NCBI GenBank assembly: GCA_934435205.1
Contig: CAKSAK010000003.1
Span: forward strand, 248,001-312,000
DNA: 64,000 nt
Direction: 5' to 3'
Source: an uncultured Ruminococcus sp.
Lineage (GTDB): Bacteria > Bacillota > Clostridia > Oscillospirales > Ruminococcaceae
Part shown: piece after piece, positions 43,566 to 52,706 of the stretch
Position numbering within the stretch: the first letter of the stretch is position 1
Layout of the letters: every line of letters starts with the position of its first letter
Notes under the pieces: generated by a model
Told to the model about the DNA's origin: nothing
Database searches by the model: none
Seen by the model: the letters and a program-made list of their open reading frames with translations, nothing else
Translations under genes and position numbers: made by a program

Positions 43566-44460
43566 GGCAAAACCGCACAAATCCTTGAAAAGCAGCAAAA
43601 AAAGGTATAATATAAGTATGAATAAACAACCGACATTCTCACTGATAAGCGATGAACTGGCACAAGCCAGAACAAGCAAAAAAGAATTTTTTGAAAAGAT
43701 AGAGCGGATAATACCATTTGACGAGTGGATAGGGATAATCAGACCGTGCTATTACAAAGGAGAGCACGGAAACAAGCCCTACGACCTTGAGCTGATGCTT
43801 CGCATATTTATTGCTGCACCCTCATCGACAAAGAACAAGGATAAAAAGCGTGATAAGGACGCTCATTCCGTGAAGAAAGGAAACCAATGGCACTTTGGAT
43901 ATAAGGCTCATATCGGAGTAGATAAGGACAGCGGACTTGTACATCATCTGGAAGTAACAGGTGCTAATGAACACGATGTAACAGCAACGCCTGATCTTAT
44001 GTATGGAGAAGAGGAAGAATTATACGGTGACAGTGGATATATTGGTGCAGAAAAGCGAGAAAATGCAGTTGTTAAAAATAAAAATGGTCGAAAAATCAAA
44101 TACAAGATAAACAGAAAACCGTCAACAATGAAAAAGCTTTCAAAAAGCGGACAATATGCAGCAAAGAAAGCAGAACATAAAAAATCATCGGTCAGAGCAA
44201 AGGTCGAACACGTTTTTGCAGTCGTTAAACGGCTGTTCGGGTATCGTAAAACACGATACCGGGGTCTGCGAAAACAGACCGCCAAATTGAATATTATGTT
44301 TGCCCTGGCAAACCTTTATCTGGCTGACAGAAAATCTCTGACGGCTTGATAAAGTGCGCCTGCAAGCAGATTTACAGAGGCAATATGCCCGTTACAGAGC
44401 TTTATGCGTTTAACTTGATTTGTGAGAATTTATTGGCGGCATTGTACGGTGTTGCCTTAA
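43562..44460 (+). mobile_element. IS5-type element with internal deletion, TTAA target duplication
   Basis: Inverted ends GGCAAAACCGCACAA (43566-43580) and the complement of TTGTACGGTGTTGCC (44442-44456) differ at two positions. Both ends are flanked by TTAA (43562-43565 and 44457-44460), consistent with a 4-bp duplication. The single transposase gene is internally deleted. Confidence 0.85.
43618..44349 (+). pseudogene. IS5-family transposase, internally deleted
   Basis: 243 codons remain, in frame. The N-terminal GEHGNKPYDLELMLRIF is fused to IAAPSSTKNKDKKRDKDAHS, skipping the segment with the first DDE Asp and about 80-100 residues. The middle (HHLEVTGANEHDVT, YGDSGYIGAEKR) and C-terminal RAKVEHVFAVVKRLFGYRKTRYRG parts are typical. 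Catalytically dead because the first Asp is gone. Confidence 0.82.
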
Positions 44461-44767
44461 AAATATAGTCAAGAGAGGACAATATTAATAAATACACTGT
44501 GGTGCAGCATTTTATCAGTCATGATTTCATATTTCCAAGAATGAATATTATGAATATAATGGGATAATATTTTTTGTGTTTTCAAATTTGAAAATACCTG
44601 TAAGTTCATTGATTCTTCTACATGTTGAACACTGTATGTAAAGTTTTATTTTGCATATAGTATTGATTTGTTATCTCATAAGCTGACCACAGTTTTCGCA
44701 GTTGGTAACTATTCGTTCTGCATCGGACATAATATCAACATAGGTATCAAGCGAAGTGATGCACGAA
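44461..44767 (-). other. Intergenic with a short zinc-ribbon-type remnant
   Basis: No complete gene. On the minus strand 44781-44671 reads about 35 codons (CITSLDTYVDIMSDAERIV ... CENCGQLMR-stop), the tail of a larger protein ending in a CxxC pair. It overlaps the end of the AraC gene. Probably a leftover of a deleted gene. Confidence 0.4.
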
Positions 44768-45541
44768 TCATTTGCCACTCTTGGAAATTTTCCTATACTC
44801 ACTCGGTGTGATCCCTGTTCGTTTTTTGAATATCTTCATAAAGCATATCTCATTTCCGTATCCGCAGAGGTCGGATATTTCCTTAACGGTCATATCGGTG
44901 GTCGAAAGATAATATTGTCCTGTCTTGATCTTTGCGGATAAAATATCTTCATAGCAGCTTATCCCGAATTTCCGTTTGTATATTGCCTGAAGATATGACG
45001 GACTCAGATTCATTTTTTCAGCAAGCTGATATATGTTGCTGTAGATCCCTGCATTGCTGTAAATATCGGTGCGGAGCATTTCAAGAGCGGAAATGCGGCT
45101 TTTATCGCTGTCCGAATTTATGCTGCTTTCGGATATTTTCATAAGTATCATCTGCATAAGCATATTTTCGTACTGTTTCCTGTTGGTCGAACCGGCTACA
45201 TTCTCACGGCATAATATCGCAAGCAGCTCTTCAATTGCAGGAATATCCGCCGAGGTGATAAGCGTGTCAGTTTTTATCCCACTCATAAGTTCGGTATCGT
45301 CCGTATCAAAATGGACAAAGTGATTAACATAACTTCCGCACAGAGTTTTGTAATGCTGCGTTGTTCCTTTGCTGTATATAATGAGGCTGTCGGGAGAAAC
45401 AGTTATTTCTTCGCCGTTTTGTATCAGAACAGCGGAGGTCTTGAAGATAACAAGAAGATCATCTCCAGAACCCTCAGGTCTGTGTATTTCAAAATTTCCC
45501 TTGTGCCTTACATTCTGACAGACTGTGTTTATACTTATCAT
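44768..45541 (-). CDS. AraC-family transcriptional regulator
   Basis: A 257 aa regulator: N-terminal cupin-like sugar-sensing domain (about 10-140; VSPDSLIIYSKGT, NHFVHFDTDD) and C-terminal double helix-turn-helix (about 160-255; IYQLAEKMNLSPSYLQAIYKRKFG, FMKIFKKRTGITPSEYRK). GAGGTGATGAT precedes the ATG. Divergent from the GH51 gene across a 114-bp spacer with a perfect inverted repeat, so it probably activates it in response to arabinose-type ligands. Confidence 0.92.
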   Translation of the reverse strand: MISINTVCQNVRHKGNFEIHRPEGSGDDLLVIFKTSAVLIQNGEEITVSPDSLIIYSKGTTQHYKTLCGSYVNHFVHFDTDDTELMSGIKTDTLITSADIPAIEELLAILCRENVAGSTNRKQYENMLMQMILMKISESSINSDSDKSRISALEMLRTDIYSNAGIYSNIYQLAEKMNLSPSYLQAIYKRKFGISCYEDILSAKIKTGQYYLSTTDMTVKEISDLCGYGNEICFMKIFKKRTGITPSEYRKISKSGK

Positions 45542-45580
45542 ATCATCACCTCAAAGTACGAACGGTTAGTATAATAATAT

Positions 45581-45616
45581 TATAAGTCATTGTAATACCA
45601 AAGTCAATGACTTATA
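45581..45616. promoter_or_regulatory. Operator candidate between araC-type gene and GH51
   Basis: TATAAGTCATTG, 12-nt spacer, CAATGACTTATA: a perfect 12-bp inverted repeat. The right arm ends 8 nt before a TATAAT (45624-45629), so it covers the -35 of the GH51 gene, as expected for an AraC-type activator. Confidence 0.75.
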
Positions 45617-45655
45617 CTGATAATATAATAATTCAGTATGCGGCGGAGGTATAAT

Positions 45656-47125
45656 ATGAAAAAAATATCAATGGTAATAAACGCAGACGACAGGCTTGGA
45701 CATATCTCTCCCGAGATATACGGACATTTTTCCGAGCATCTCGGAAGATGTATCTACAACGGTATATATGTGGGTGAAAATTCACCTATTCCGAATACAG
45801 ACGGAATAAGGAATGATATCATCGAGGCGTTCAGAAATATAAAAGCTCCCGTTTTCCGCTGGCCCGGCGGCTGCTTTGCGGAAGAATATCACTGGCAGGA
45901 CGGTATCGGCGAAAAATCCCTGCGCCGAAAGATCGTGAACACGAACTGGGGCGGAGTTACGGAGGATAATTCTTTCGGTACGCACGAATTTATGCGCTTC
46001 TGTGAGCTTGTTGGCTGCAAGCCTTATATAAATGGCAATGTTGGCAGCGGCAGTGTTCGTGAAATGTCCGAATGGATAGAATATATGACCTCAGATGCGG
46101 AATCGCCTCTCACAGAGCAGAGAAAAAAGAACGGCAGAGCCGAGCCGTGGAAACTAGAATACCTCGGTGTCGGCAATGAAAACTGGGGCTGCGGAGGAAA
46201 TATGCGTCCCGAACATTACGCCGACGTTTATAAAAGGTATCAGACATTCTGCCGCAATTATTCGGGAAACAGACTTTACAGAATAGCCTGCGGTCCAAGC
46301 TCTGCCGACTATAACTGGACAGAAGTCATGATGAAAAATCTTGACAGCAATAATGTTGATGCTATCGACCTGCATTATTATACGATGCCAGTATGGCCTG
46401 AAATGGAATCAGCCACCGATTTTGACGATGAGCTTTATTATAAAACTATCGCTGCAGCGAACTTTTCCGATGAGCTTATCACAAGACATTCGGAAATAAT
46501 GAACCGCTATGATCCCGAAAAGAAAATAGGACTTGTAATAGGCGAGTGGGGCTGCTGGCATAAGGTAGAAGAGGGTACGAACCCGGGATTTTTATTTCAG
46601 CAGAATACAATGCGTGATGCTATTGTTGCTGCGATAGAGCTGAATGTTTTTAACAGACACAGCGACCGTGTTGTAATGGCAAACCTTGCACAGGCGGTAA
46701 ATGTTCTCCAGTCGGTCATTCTTACAGAGGGCGGTAAGATGATAAAAACGCCTACATATCACGTTTTCGACCTTTTTAAAACGCACCAAAACAACGAGGC
46801 AGTTTACTGCTATACGCAGAACGAGAATATGTCAGAAGGTAAAAATACTCCGATGATCTCGGTTTCCGCATCGGTGAACGAAAAGAGTATGACCGTTACT
46901 GTCGCAAATTGTTCGCTTACGGAAGAGGCGGCTGTTGAATGCAGCATTTTCGGATTTAAAGCATCATCGGTTTCGTGCAGGATACTTACAAACGAGGCGC
47001 ACAGCTTTAACGACTTCGACTGTCCCGACAGAGTGAGCATTACCGAGCATTCGGCAGTCATCAAGGATAATGTTTTAAAGCTGAATATTCCGCCTTGTGC
47101 CGTTGTGGAATGTGTTGTTGACTAA
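45656..47125 (+). CDS. abfA: Alpha-L-arabinofuranosidase, GH51
   Basis: Releases arabinose side chains from arabinan or arabinoxylan fragments; no signal peptide, so it acts on imported oligosaccharides. The 489 aa protein has FRWPGGCFAEEYHWQDGIG, the acid/base Glu in VGNENWGCGG and the nucleophile Glu in VIGEWGCWH, then a C-terminal beta domain. ATG 45656 has GGAGG 5 nt upstream. Intact, unlike several neighbours. Confidence 0.95.
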   Translation: MKKISMVINADDRLGHISPEIYGHFSEHLGRCIYNGIYVGENSPIPNTDGIRNDIIEAFRNIKAPVFRWPGGCFAEEYHWQDGIGEKSLRRKIVNTNWGGVTEDNSFGTHEFMRFCELVGCKPYINGNVGSGSVREMSEWIEYMTSDAESPLTEQRKKNGRAEPWKLEYLGVGNENWGCGGNMRPEHYADVYKRYQTFCRNYSGNRLYRIACGPSSADYNWTEVMMKNLDSNNVDAIDLHYYTMPVWPEMESATDFDDELYYKTIAAANFSDELITRHSEIMNRYDPEKKIGLVIGEWGCWHKVEEGTNPGFLFQQNTMRDAIVAAIELNVFNRHSDRVVMANLAQAVNVLQSVILTEGGKMIKTPTYHVFDLFKTHQNNEAVYCYTQNENMSEGKNTPMISVSASVNEKSMTVTVANCSLTEEAAVECSIFGFKASSVSCRILTNEAHSFNDFDCPDRVSITEHSAVIKDNVLKLNIPPCAVVECVVD

Positions 47126-47176
47126 ATATTGGGGCATATTCACAGTGCATTTCGTCTTTATAATAAAAATATAAGC

Positions 47177-47216
47177 ATAAGAGCTGCGTTTCATTAAAGA
47201 AGCGCAGCTCTTTGTT
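47177..47216 (+). terminator. Terminator of the GH51 gene
   Basis: AAGAGCTGCG, loop, CGCAGCTCTTTGTTTT. Confidence 0.85.
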
Positions 47217-47266
47217 TTATAAAGCCATAATATGTTGGGCATATCTATCATAACAAATACTGGTTT

Positions 47267-48098
47267 TGTCAATATCACTTGACACATTTTATTCGAACAA
47301 GAATTATGAAGCGAGAAAGATATGATCATAGTAGAGCTTTCTTCGGGTTGCCGGAGGAAGCCCGCCGTTGGCGGTGCAGATTCTTCTGTTAGCCCAATAA
47401 CTCATATAATATCTCCAGATCATAGTCTTCAACTCTTTCATAGTGTAGTTATCCGGTTTGTCCTCACGGCTGTAGAACAGCTCTTCTTTCATTCTTGCCC
47501 ACATACTTTCACAGCGTGCATTATCATGACATCTTCCGCCGGCACTGTTCATGCTTTGAATGATCCCATATTTCTTTACAGCAGCTCGGTACTCTTCGCT
47601 TGTATACTGACAGCCTCTGTCCGAATGATGATACAGCCTTTTATATCAGGATATGATTTGCTTGCGTTTTCAAGAGTATGGCAGCAGAGCGAAGCTCTCA
47701 TCTTCTTTCCTGACTTCCGACGGTTCGCAGCGAAAAAAGCAGATGTTTCCTCCAGAAATTCATTAAGCTCTTCAAGCTCACGGTTTTTCTTTTCAAGCTC
47801 TTTGATCCGCTTGTTTGCTGCCTGAAGCTGCTGTGCGATAGTAAGTGACTCTCCCAGTGTACGTGAGCCTGCACCTGTGTCTATTTCTCCGATCCGTGCC
47901 TTTTGCACCCACGTCCCAAGCGTCCCTTTGGGGATGCGCAGCTCATCTGCTGCTGCCTTGGTGCCAATCTCCTTTGCGAGCTTTATTGCCTGCTTTTTAA
48001 ACTCTTCATCATATTGTTTTCCTGTTCCCATTGATGACACTCTCCTTTGTTTTTTATTATACTTTGATTGTCTTGTATGTGTCAAGTTTTATTATACA
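47267..48098 (-). mobile_element. IS3-family element, deletion derivative, copy 2
   Basis: Same ends and orientation as copy 1 (30093-30887), nearly identical where both exist. It keeps full orfA and the orfB C-terminus (47304-47552, with MNSAGGRCHDNARCESM and the final DDE Glu in MKEELFY) but has lost the orfB core and the start of the Asp region. Not autonomous. Confidence 0.82.
47576..48031 (-). pseudogene. IS3 orfA fused to an orfB fragment
   Basis: OrfA is intact: MGTGKQYDEEF, helix-turn-helix AAADELRIPKGTLGTWVQKA, and a leucine zipper (KRIKELEKKNRELEELNEF). It then joins in frame to MRASLCCHTLENASKSYPD of orfB and ends out of frame because one base is missing around the GCII/HSDRG site relative to copy 1. 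Confidence 0.75.
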
Positions 48099-48203
48099 GG
48101 ATTGATCCTGTTAGGAGCAATTTTGCCGACATTGCCTTTGTATGAGTTGTATTTACGGCTTTTACGGGTAAATAATGTCCTGCTCGCTTTTCAATGCAAA
48201 AAA

Positions 48204-48239
48204 TATCCCCTCCAAAGCATTTGCCTTGAAGGGGATAAC
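48204..48239 (-). terminator. Terminator of the NfeD / SPFH pair
   Basis: Minus strand ATCCCCTTCAAGGC, 4-nt loop, GCTTTGGAGGGGAT, then ATTTTTT. Confidence 0.88.
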
Positions 48240-48249
48240 TATATGCGTT

Positions 48250-49224
48250 TTACTGTGGCTTCTTAACGTCTGTCATGACTTCTTTAAGTCCTGTTGCAAG
48301 ACCTGCAATACCCTGTATCTCACTTGGTATGATGATCTTTGTAGCCTTGCCGTCTGCTGCTTTAGCAAATGCTTCAAGGCTCTTGAGCTGGATAACCTGC
48401 TCATTAGGGTTAGCAGCATTCAGCTTAACGATACTCTCAGCGATAGCTTTCTGTACCATGTCGATAGCCTGCGCTTCACCTTCTGCTTCAAGTATCTTCT
48501 GCTCCTTGACAGCGTCTGCACGAAGTATCATAGACTGCTTCTCAGCTTCGGCTGCAAGTATCTGTGACTCCTTGTCTGCCTGTGCTCTGAGTATCTTAGA
48601 TTCTTTCTCACCCTCTGCAACAAGCACCTGTGATTTCTTCTCAGCTTCTGCCTGAATGACCTTTTCACGTCTTTCACGGTCAGCTTTCATCTGCTTTTCC
48701 ATTGCGTCCTGGATCTCTCTTGGCGGAAGAATGTTCTTAAGCTCAACTCTCTGCACCTTGATGCCCCACCTGTCTGTAGCCTCATCAAGAATTGCCGTTA
48801 TCCTTGTGTTGATGATGTCACGGGAAGTGAGCGTAGCCTCAAGATCAAGGTCACCAACAATGTTTCTGAGTGTTGTTGCCGTCAGATTTTCAATAGCTGA
48901 AATAGGTCTCTCAACGCCGTATGTGAACTGCATTGCGTTTGTTATCTGGAAGAACACAACAGTGTCTATCTGCATTGTTACGTTATCCTTTGTGATAACT
49001 GACTGCGGCTTGAAGTCAACTACCTGCTCTTTGATAGATACTCTCTTTGCAACTCGGTCGATAAAAGGTACTTTTACGTGAAGTCCCGTTCCCCATGCCG
49101 CATGAAAAGCTCCAAGCCTTTCAACTACAAATACATATGCCTGCGGTACTATCTTGATGTTGCTGATAACAATGATTATAAGCAATACGATGATAGCAAG
49201 TACAATATAAATTCCAGGTTCCAT
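48250..49224 (-). CDS. SPFH/Band-7 protein, stomatin/QmcA type
   Basis: A membrane-domain scaffold protein of 324 aa: one N-terminal transmembrane helix (about 5-23), SPFH domain (about 25-190; VVERLGAFHAAWGTGLHVKVPF, KDNVTMQIDTVVFFQI), then a long Ala/Glu/Lys coiled coil (about 190-260) and a C-terminal tail. Members form large oligomers on membranes. Its gene is preceded by an NfeD-type gene on the same strand, the usual functional partner. Confidence 0.92.
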   Translation of the reverse strand: MEPGIYIVLAIIVLLIIIVISNIKIVPQAYVFVVERLGAFHAAWGTGLHVKVPFIDRVAKRVSIKEQVVDFKPQSVITKDNVTMQIDTVVFFQITNAMQFTYGVERPISAIENLTATTLRNIVGDLDLEATLTSRDIINTRITAILDEATDRWGIKVQRVELKNILPPREIQDAMEKQMKADRERREKVIQAEAEKKSQVLVAEGEKESKILRAQADKESQILAAEAEKQSMILRADAVKEQKILEAEGEAQAIDMVQKAIAESIVKLNAANPNEQVIQLKSLEAFAKAADGKATKIIIPSEIQGIAGLATGLKEVMTDVKKPQ

Positions 49225-49259
49225 TATATGCCTCCTAAAAAATAAGTTTATGTAAGCTG

Positions 49260-49703
49260 TTACTTTTCTTCTGAAACTATCAGCTTTGCACCGTCAATAC
49301 GCACGACCTTCACTGGTGTGCCTTCTGGGATCTTTGAGCCGTCCTCAGTTCTTGCTGCCCAATCTGTGCCCTCAAGAGTGACCCTGCCTTTGTTCACAGA
49401 GTTATCTATAGGCTCGATAACTATTGCAGTTTTTCCCACATCAAGCTCATAATTTGTTGCAACTGTCTTGTTCTGGAGCTTCTTGACCACAGGTCTTGTA
49501 AGCAAAAGAAGTATGATCGAGCTTATGACGAATACGATGCACTGTGTAAGGAAAGAAAGCTTAGCAATGGCACAAAACATCGCAATAAGCGCTGCTATAG
49601 CAAGCCATATAGACACAAGTGCTGTTCCTGTTGCGACCTCGCAGACAACAAAGAAAACGAAAGCTAAAGCCCAGAAAACGATCTTAACTGTAACTGCTGT
49701 CAT
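49260..49703 (-). CDS. NfeD family membrane protein
   Basis: A 147 aa protein with two or three transmembrane helices (about 8-30, 30-47, 50-68) and a C-terminal OB-fold domain (about 85-145; GKTAIVIEPID, GRVTLEGTDWAAR, TPVKVVRIDGAKLIV). Short NfeD proteins lacking the protease domain work with an SPFH protein, here the next gene 35 nt downstream. Confidence 0.9.
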   Translation of the reverse strand: MTAVTVKIVFWALAFVFFVVCEVATGTALVSIWLAIAALIAMFCAIAKLSFLTQCIVFVISSIILLLLTRPVVKKLQNKTVATNYELDVGKTAIVIEPIDNSVNKGRVTLEGTDWAARTEDGSKIPEGTPVKVVRIDGAKLIVSEEK

Positions 49704-49925
49704 ATGATACCCCCTGTTCCACTCATTTATTTATGATTTATTATAACATATTATTTTAAAATTTACAATAGCTAAGACACAATATTTTTGCTTTTTTACC
49801 TTTAATCTTCAGTGATTTTACATTGACCATACCATATTTTATTAGCTGTACCCTAATATATACATGTTGATGCTACTATATGAAGAAAAGATTATTTCTA
49901 AAAGATAGTTAAATGAAAAAATTTA

Positions 49926-49967
49926 CAGTAAAAGCGGTGCCCCGCTAGAGGTAACCGCTTTTACTAT
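49926..49967 (-). terminator. Terminator of asnB
   Basis: Stem AGTAAAAGCGGT / ACCGCTTTTACT around a 13-14 nt loop, followed on the minus strand by GTAAATTTTTTC. Confidence 0.82.
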
Positions 49968-49975
49968 TTGTGTAA

Positions 49976-51811
49976 TTATACGTTGTCACTGAAATAAACA
50001 TCATACCAAACAAGGAATGAGAACACTGTCCATATCTTTCTTGAATAATCATACTTTCCTTCACGGTGATCGTCAAGAAGCTGTACAAGCTTATCTGTGT
50101 TGAAGAACTGTGCCGACTGAGGAGAAGTAAACTTATCCTTTACTATATTATAATACTTATCTTCTTTGAGCCATACTCTGATAGGAACAGGGAAGCCGAG
50201 CTTCTTTTTCTTAGCTGTCTGTGGAGGGCAAGCCTGAAGTGCCGCAAGACGCATTGCATACTTCGTTTCAGTTTCAGTAACTCTGTCTTTTACAGGAATC
50301 TGCTCTGCAAGCTCCATTACCTTTCTGTCAAGGAACGGCACACGAAGCTCAAGGGAGTGAGCCATGCTCATTTTATCCGCCTTAAGAAGAATATCACCTG
50401 TCATCCAAAGGTGCAGATCAATGTACTGCATCTGTGTTACCTGATCCTGATCTCTTACCTTATCGTAGAAAGGCTTTGTGATAGCCATAGCGTCAGGAGC
50501 GTTTGTTTTTATGCTCAGAATGTCCTTACGCTCTTTCTCTGAGAAGATGTAAGCGTTGCCGATAAATCTCTCGTCAAGGTCCTTAGAGCCTCTTATAAGA
50601 TAGTTTATGCCATGCTTGTGCGGAAGTTTTTCTGCAACTGCACCCACAGCTTTTCTTATAGGTCTTGGTATCTTGAAGTAGCTTGCCATATCAGCAGGGT
50701 TGTGATAGATGTTGTATCCGCCGAATATTTCGTCTGCACCCTCGCCTGAAAGCACTGCCTTGACCTTTTCAGAAGCTATCTGACATACAAAGAACAGAGC
50801 CACAGCCGCAGGATCTGCAAGAGGTTCGTCCATGTGATACTGTATCTTTGAAAGGCTGTTCCAATATTCCTCAGGGCTGATGACCTTTGAGAAGTTCTCC
50901 TTGTGGATATACTTTGAAAATTCCTTAGCATAGCCTATCTCGTTGTATTTCTCATCCTCGCCGAAGCCTACAGTAAAAGTCTTGTCAACATTGGCAACAG
51001 CGGCAACATAGCTTGAGTCAACGCCGCTTGAAAGGAATGAACCAACCTCAACGTCAGCGAATTTGTGTACCTCGACAGAGTTCTTGAACGTGTCGGATAT
51101 TCTGTTTACCCAATCCTCTAAAGAAGGACCATTGTCCGCATGGAACTTGACTTCCCAATACCGTCTTACATTCATCTCGCCGTTCTTGTATGTAAAGCAG
51201 TGAGCGGCAGGGAGCTTGTAAACGTTCTTGAAGAAAGTTTCTGTTGTTGGTGAATACTGGAACGTGAGATACGTTTCAAGCACGTCTGTGTTAAGTTCCT
51301 TCTTGAAGTGAGGGTGGTCGAGAAAGCTTTTTATCTCTGAGCCCCACATAAGCGTCTCACCCATTTTTGCATAGTAAAGAGGCTTGATACCGAAGAAATC
51401 TCTTGCACCGAAAACCTCATTTGTGTTCTTGTTGAATATAACGAACGCAAACATTCCTCTCAACTTGTCGAGCATATCCTCGCCCCACTGCTCATAGCCG
51501 TGGATAAGCACCTCTGAGTCGGTCTGGGTATAGAACTTATGACCAGACGCTACAAGCTCCTCACGGAGATCCTTGTAGTTGTATATCTCGCCGTTGAATG
51601 TAAGTACCAACGACTTATCTTCGTTAAAGATAGGCTGACTACCCTGATCTGAAAGATCGATGATCGAAAGTCTGCGGAAACCCATTGCGATCTGCTCGTC
51701 AACATATTTTCCGTCAGAGTCAGGGCCTCTGTGTTTTATTCTATCCATCATTTTTCCAAGAACTATGGAAGCGTCATTGATCTTATTTGTAAATCCAACA
51801 AAACCGCACAT
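49976..51811 (-). CDS. asnB: Asparagine synthase (glutamine-hydrolysing)
   Basis: Makes asparagine from aspartate, glutamine and ATP in the cytosol. The 611 aa protein starts MCGFVGF with the catalytic Cys2 after Met removal. Class-II amidotransferase domain (about 1-200, with RLSIIDLS and FNGEIYNY) and synthetase domain (about 215-600) with the PP-loop VGSFLSSGVDSSYVAA. Length is normal. Single-gene unit. Confidence 0.95.
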   Translation of the reverse strand: MCGFVGFTNKINDASIVLGKMMDRIKHRGPDSDGKYVDEQIAMGFRRLSIIDLSDQGSQPIFNEDKSLVLTFNGEIYNYKDLREELVASGHKFYTQTDSEVLIHGYEQWGEDMLDKLRGMFAFVIFNKNTNEVFGARDFFGIKPLYYAKMGETLMWGSEIKSFLDHPHFKKELNTDVLETYLTFQYSPTTETFFKNVYKLPAAHCFTYKNGEMNVRRYWEVKFHADNGPSLEDWVNRISDTFKNSVEVHKFADVEVGSFLSSGVDSSYVAAVANVDKTFTVGFGEDEKYNEIGYAKEFSKYIHKENFSKVISPEEYWNSLSKIQYHMDEPLADPAAVALFFVCQIASEKVKAVLSGEGADEIFGGYNIYHNPADMASYFKIPRPIRKAVGAVAEKLPHKHGINYLIRGSKDLDERFIGNAYIFSEKERKDILSIKTNAPDAMAITKPFYDKVRDQDQVTQMQYIDLHLWMTGDILLKADKMSMAHSLELRVPFLDRKVMELAEQIPVKDRVTETETKYAMRLAALQACPPQTAKKKKLGFPVPIRVWLKEDKYYNIVKDKFTSPQSAQFFNTDKLVQLLDDHREGKYDYSRKIWTVFSFLVWYDVYFSDNV

Positions 51812-51902
51812 ATAAAAGCCTCATTTCTGTTAAATCAAATTGCCTGTATCTTAGTTAATACGGCCGCTTGTCGCCTAGTGAACGTCAAACAATATAATAT
51901 TT

Positions 51903-51931
51903 ATTATACACTATATGTGGCTTTTTTGCAA
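51903..51931 (-). promoter_or_regulatory. Promoter of asnB
   Basis: Minus strand TTGCAA (51931-51926), 17-nt spacer, TATAAT (51908-51903), leader about 90 nt. Confidence 0.75.
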
Positions 51932-52034
51932 GGGGTAAAAACAAAAATTACACAATAAAAGAAATCGGTTTTTGTGCATTTATCACATGGCAGTGTGTAT
52001 GGTATAAAAATATCAGCGATTTTGTCATTTTGGC

Positions 52035-52063
52035 TTGAAAAAGGCAGAGGGATATAGTATAAT
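52035..52063 (+). promoter_or_regulatory. Promoter of the small membrane protein
   Basis: TTGAAA (52035-52040), 17-nt spacer, TATAAT (52058-52063). Confidence 0.8.
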
Positions 52064-52094
52064 GGTATTAAAATCATATTTTGGAGAAGATCTT

Positions 52095-52292
52095 ATGAAC
52101 GATAACAAAAAGAAGAAAAATGGCTATAGATTGGATATTGTGTTGATAGTGAGTTTTTTTGTGATGCTTATATCTTTCTGCGCCTATATGATGAATACGA
52201 CACTCGAGGGCGTGCTTGAAAATGAAACTGGCAGCTCTGTAGTTACTCATGATTACACTTATGAGAGCACAGAAAGCAGTTCAAAAACCTGA
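52095..52292 (+). CDS. Small single-pass membrane protein, unknown
   Basis: 65 aa: basic N-terminus (MNDNKKKKNGYR), one transmembrane helix (about 14-34) and a Ser/Thr/Glu-rich external tail. TTGGAGAAGATCTT precedes the ATG, and a consensus promoter lies just upstream, so it is very likely expressed. No family recognised. Confidence 0.65.
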   Translation: MNDNKKKKNGYRLDIVLIVSFFVMLISFCAYMMNTTLEGVLENETGSSVVTHDYTYESTESSSKT

Positions 52293-52574
52293 TACTGTTT
52301 GTACACGATGTGACAAGTTTAAAAACTTTACAGCACAACTGAAAGCGTCTATTTAAGGCATTTTATCGATATATACAGCGAGTTATAATCACATTTATCA
52401 TAAAGTTGTATTACTTTATAGTACTTTAATTTGAAAATAGCAATAAAATATATGTAAAGCAAAATAAATTGACACATAATGTGCTTTACTTGACACTGAA
52501 AATCAATATCTGACGAAAATGTGACTTTGTGCATTTAATACAAATAACAAAGTCACATTTTGTTGTATAACGCC
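52293..52574. other. Intergenic with a strong hairpin
   Basis: No gene. 52516-52561 forms a perfect 15-bp stem (AAAATGTGACTTTGT and complement) with a 16-nt loop and short T run, acting as a terminator or as an element upstream of the nrdD promoter. Confidence 0.6.
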
Positions 52575-52603
52575 TTGACTTTGCATCACTTATACTATAT
52601 ACT
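52575..52603 (+). promoter_or_regulatory. Promoter of nrdD-nrdG
   Basis: TTGACT (52575-52580), 17-nt spacer, TATACT (52598-52603). Two stretches, about 52592-52609 and 52624-52640 (containing ACAAGATGTTGTG), partly resemble NrdR boxes and are spaced about three helical turns apart; the first needs a one-base gap to fit. Confidence 0.65.
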
Positions 52604-52706
52604 TGTATTATGCACTGCTTGTTATACAAGATGTTGTGATTTGCGGTGTGAGTTGTGAGAATATAAAAAGTTATGAGGATAAATCAGGAAAATCGGAGGC
52701 GGTATT

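Noticed and set aside
30093..48098. Composite transposon bounded by the two IS3 copies
   Set aside because: Both copies are internally deleted and unable to move, and no target duplication outside the pair is visible; shared ancestry of two separate insertions is simpler.
48107..48200. Hydrophobic reading frame LILLGAILPTLPLYELYL after IS3 copy 2
   Set aside because: Too short, without a start or family pattern; may be debris of a gene cut by the IS but cannot be supported.
52592..52640. Confident NrdR tandem boxes ahead of nrdD
   Set aside because: One of the two sites needs a one-base gap to fit the consensus, so they are mentioned only as tentative in the promoter entry.
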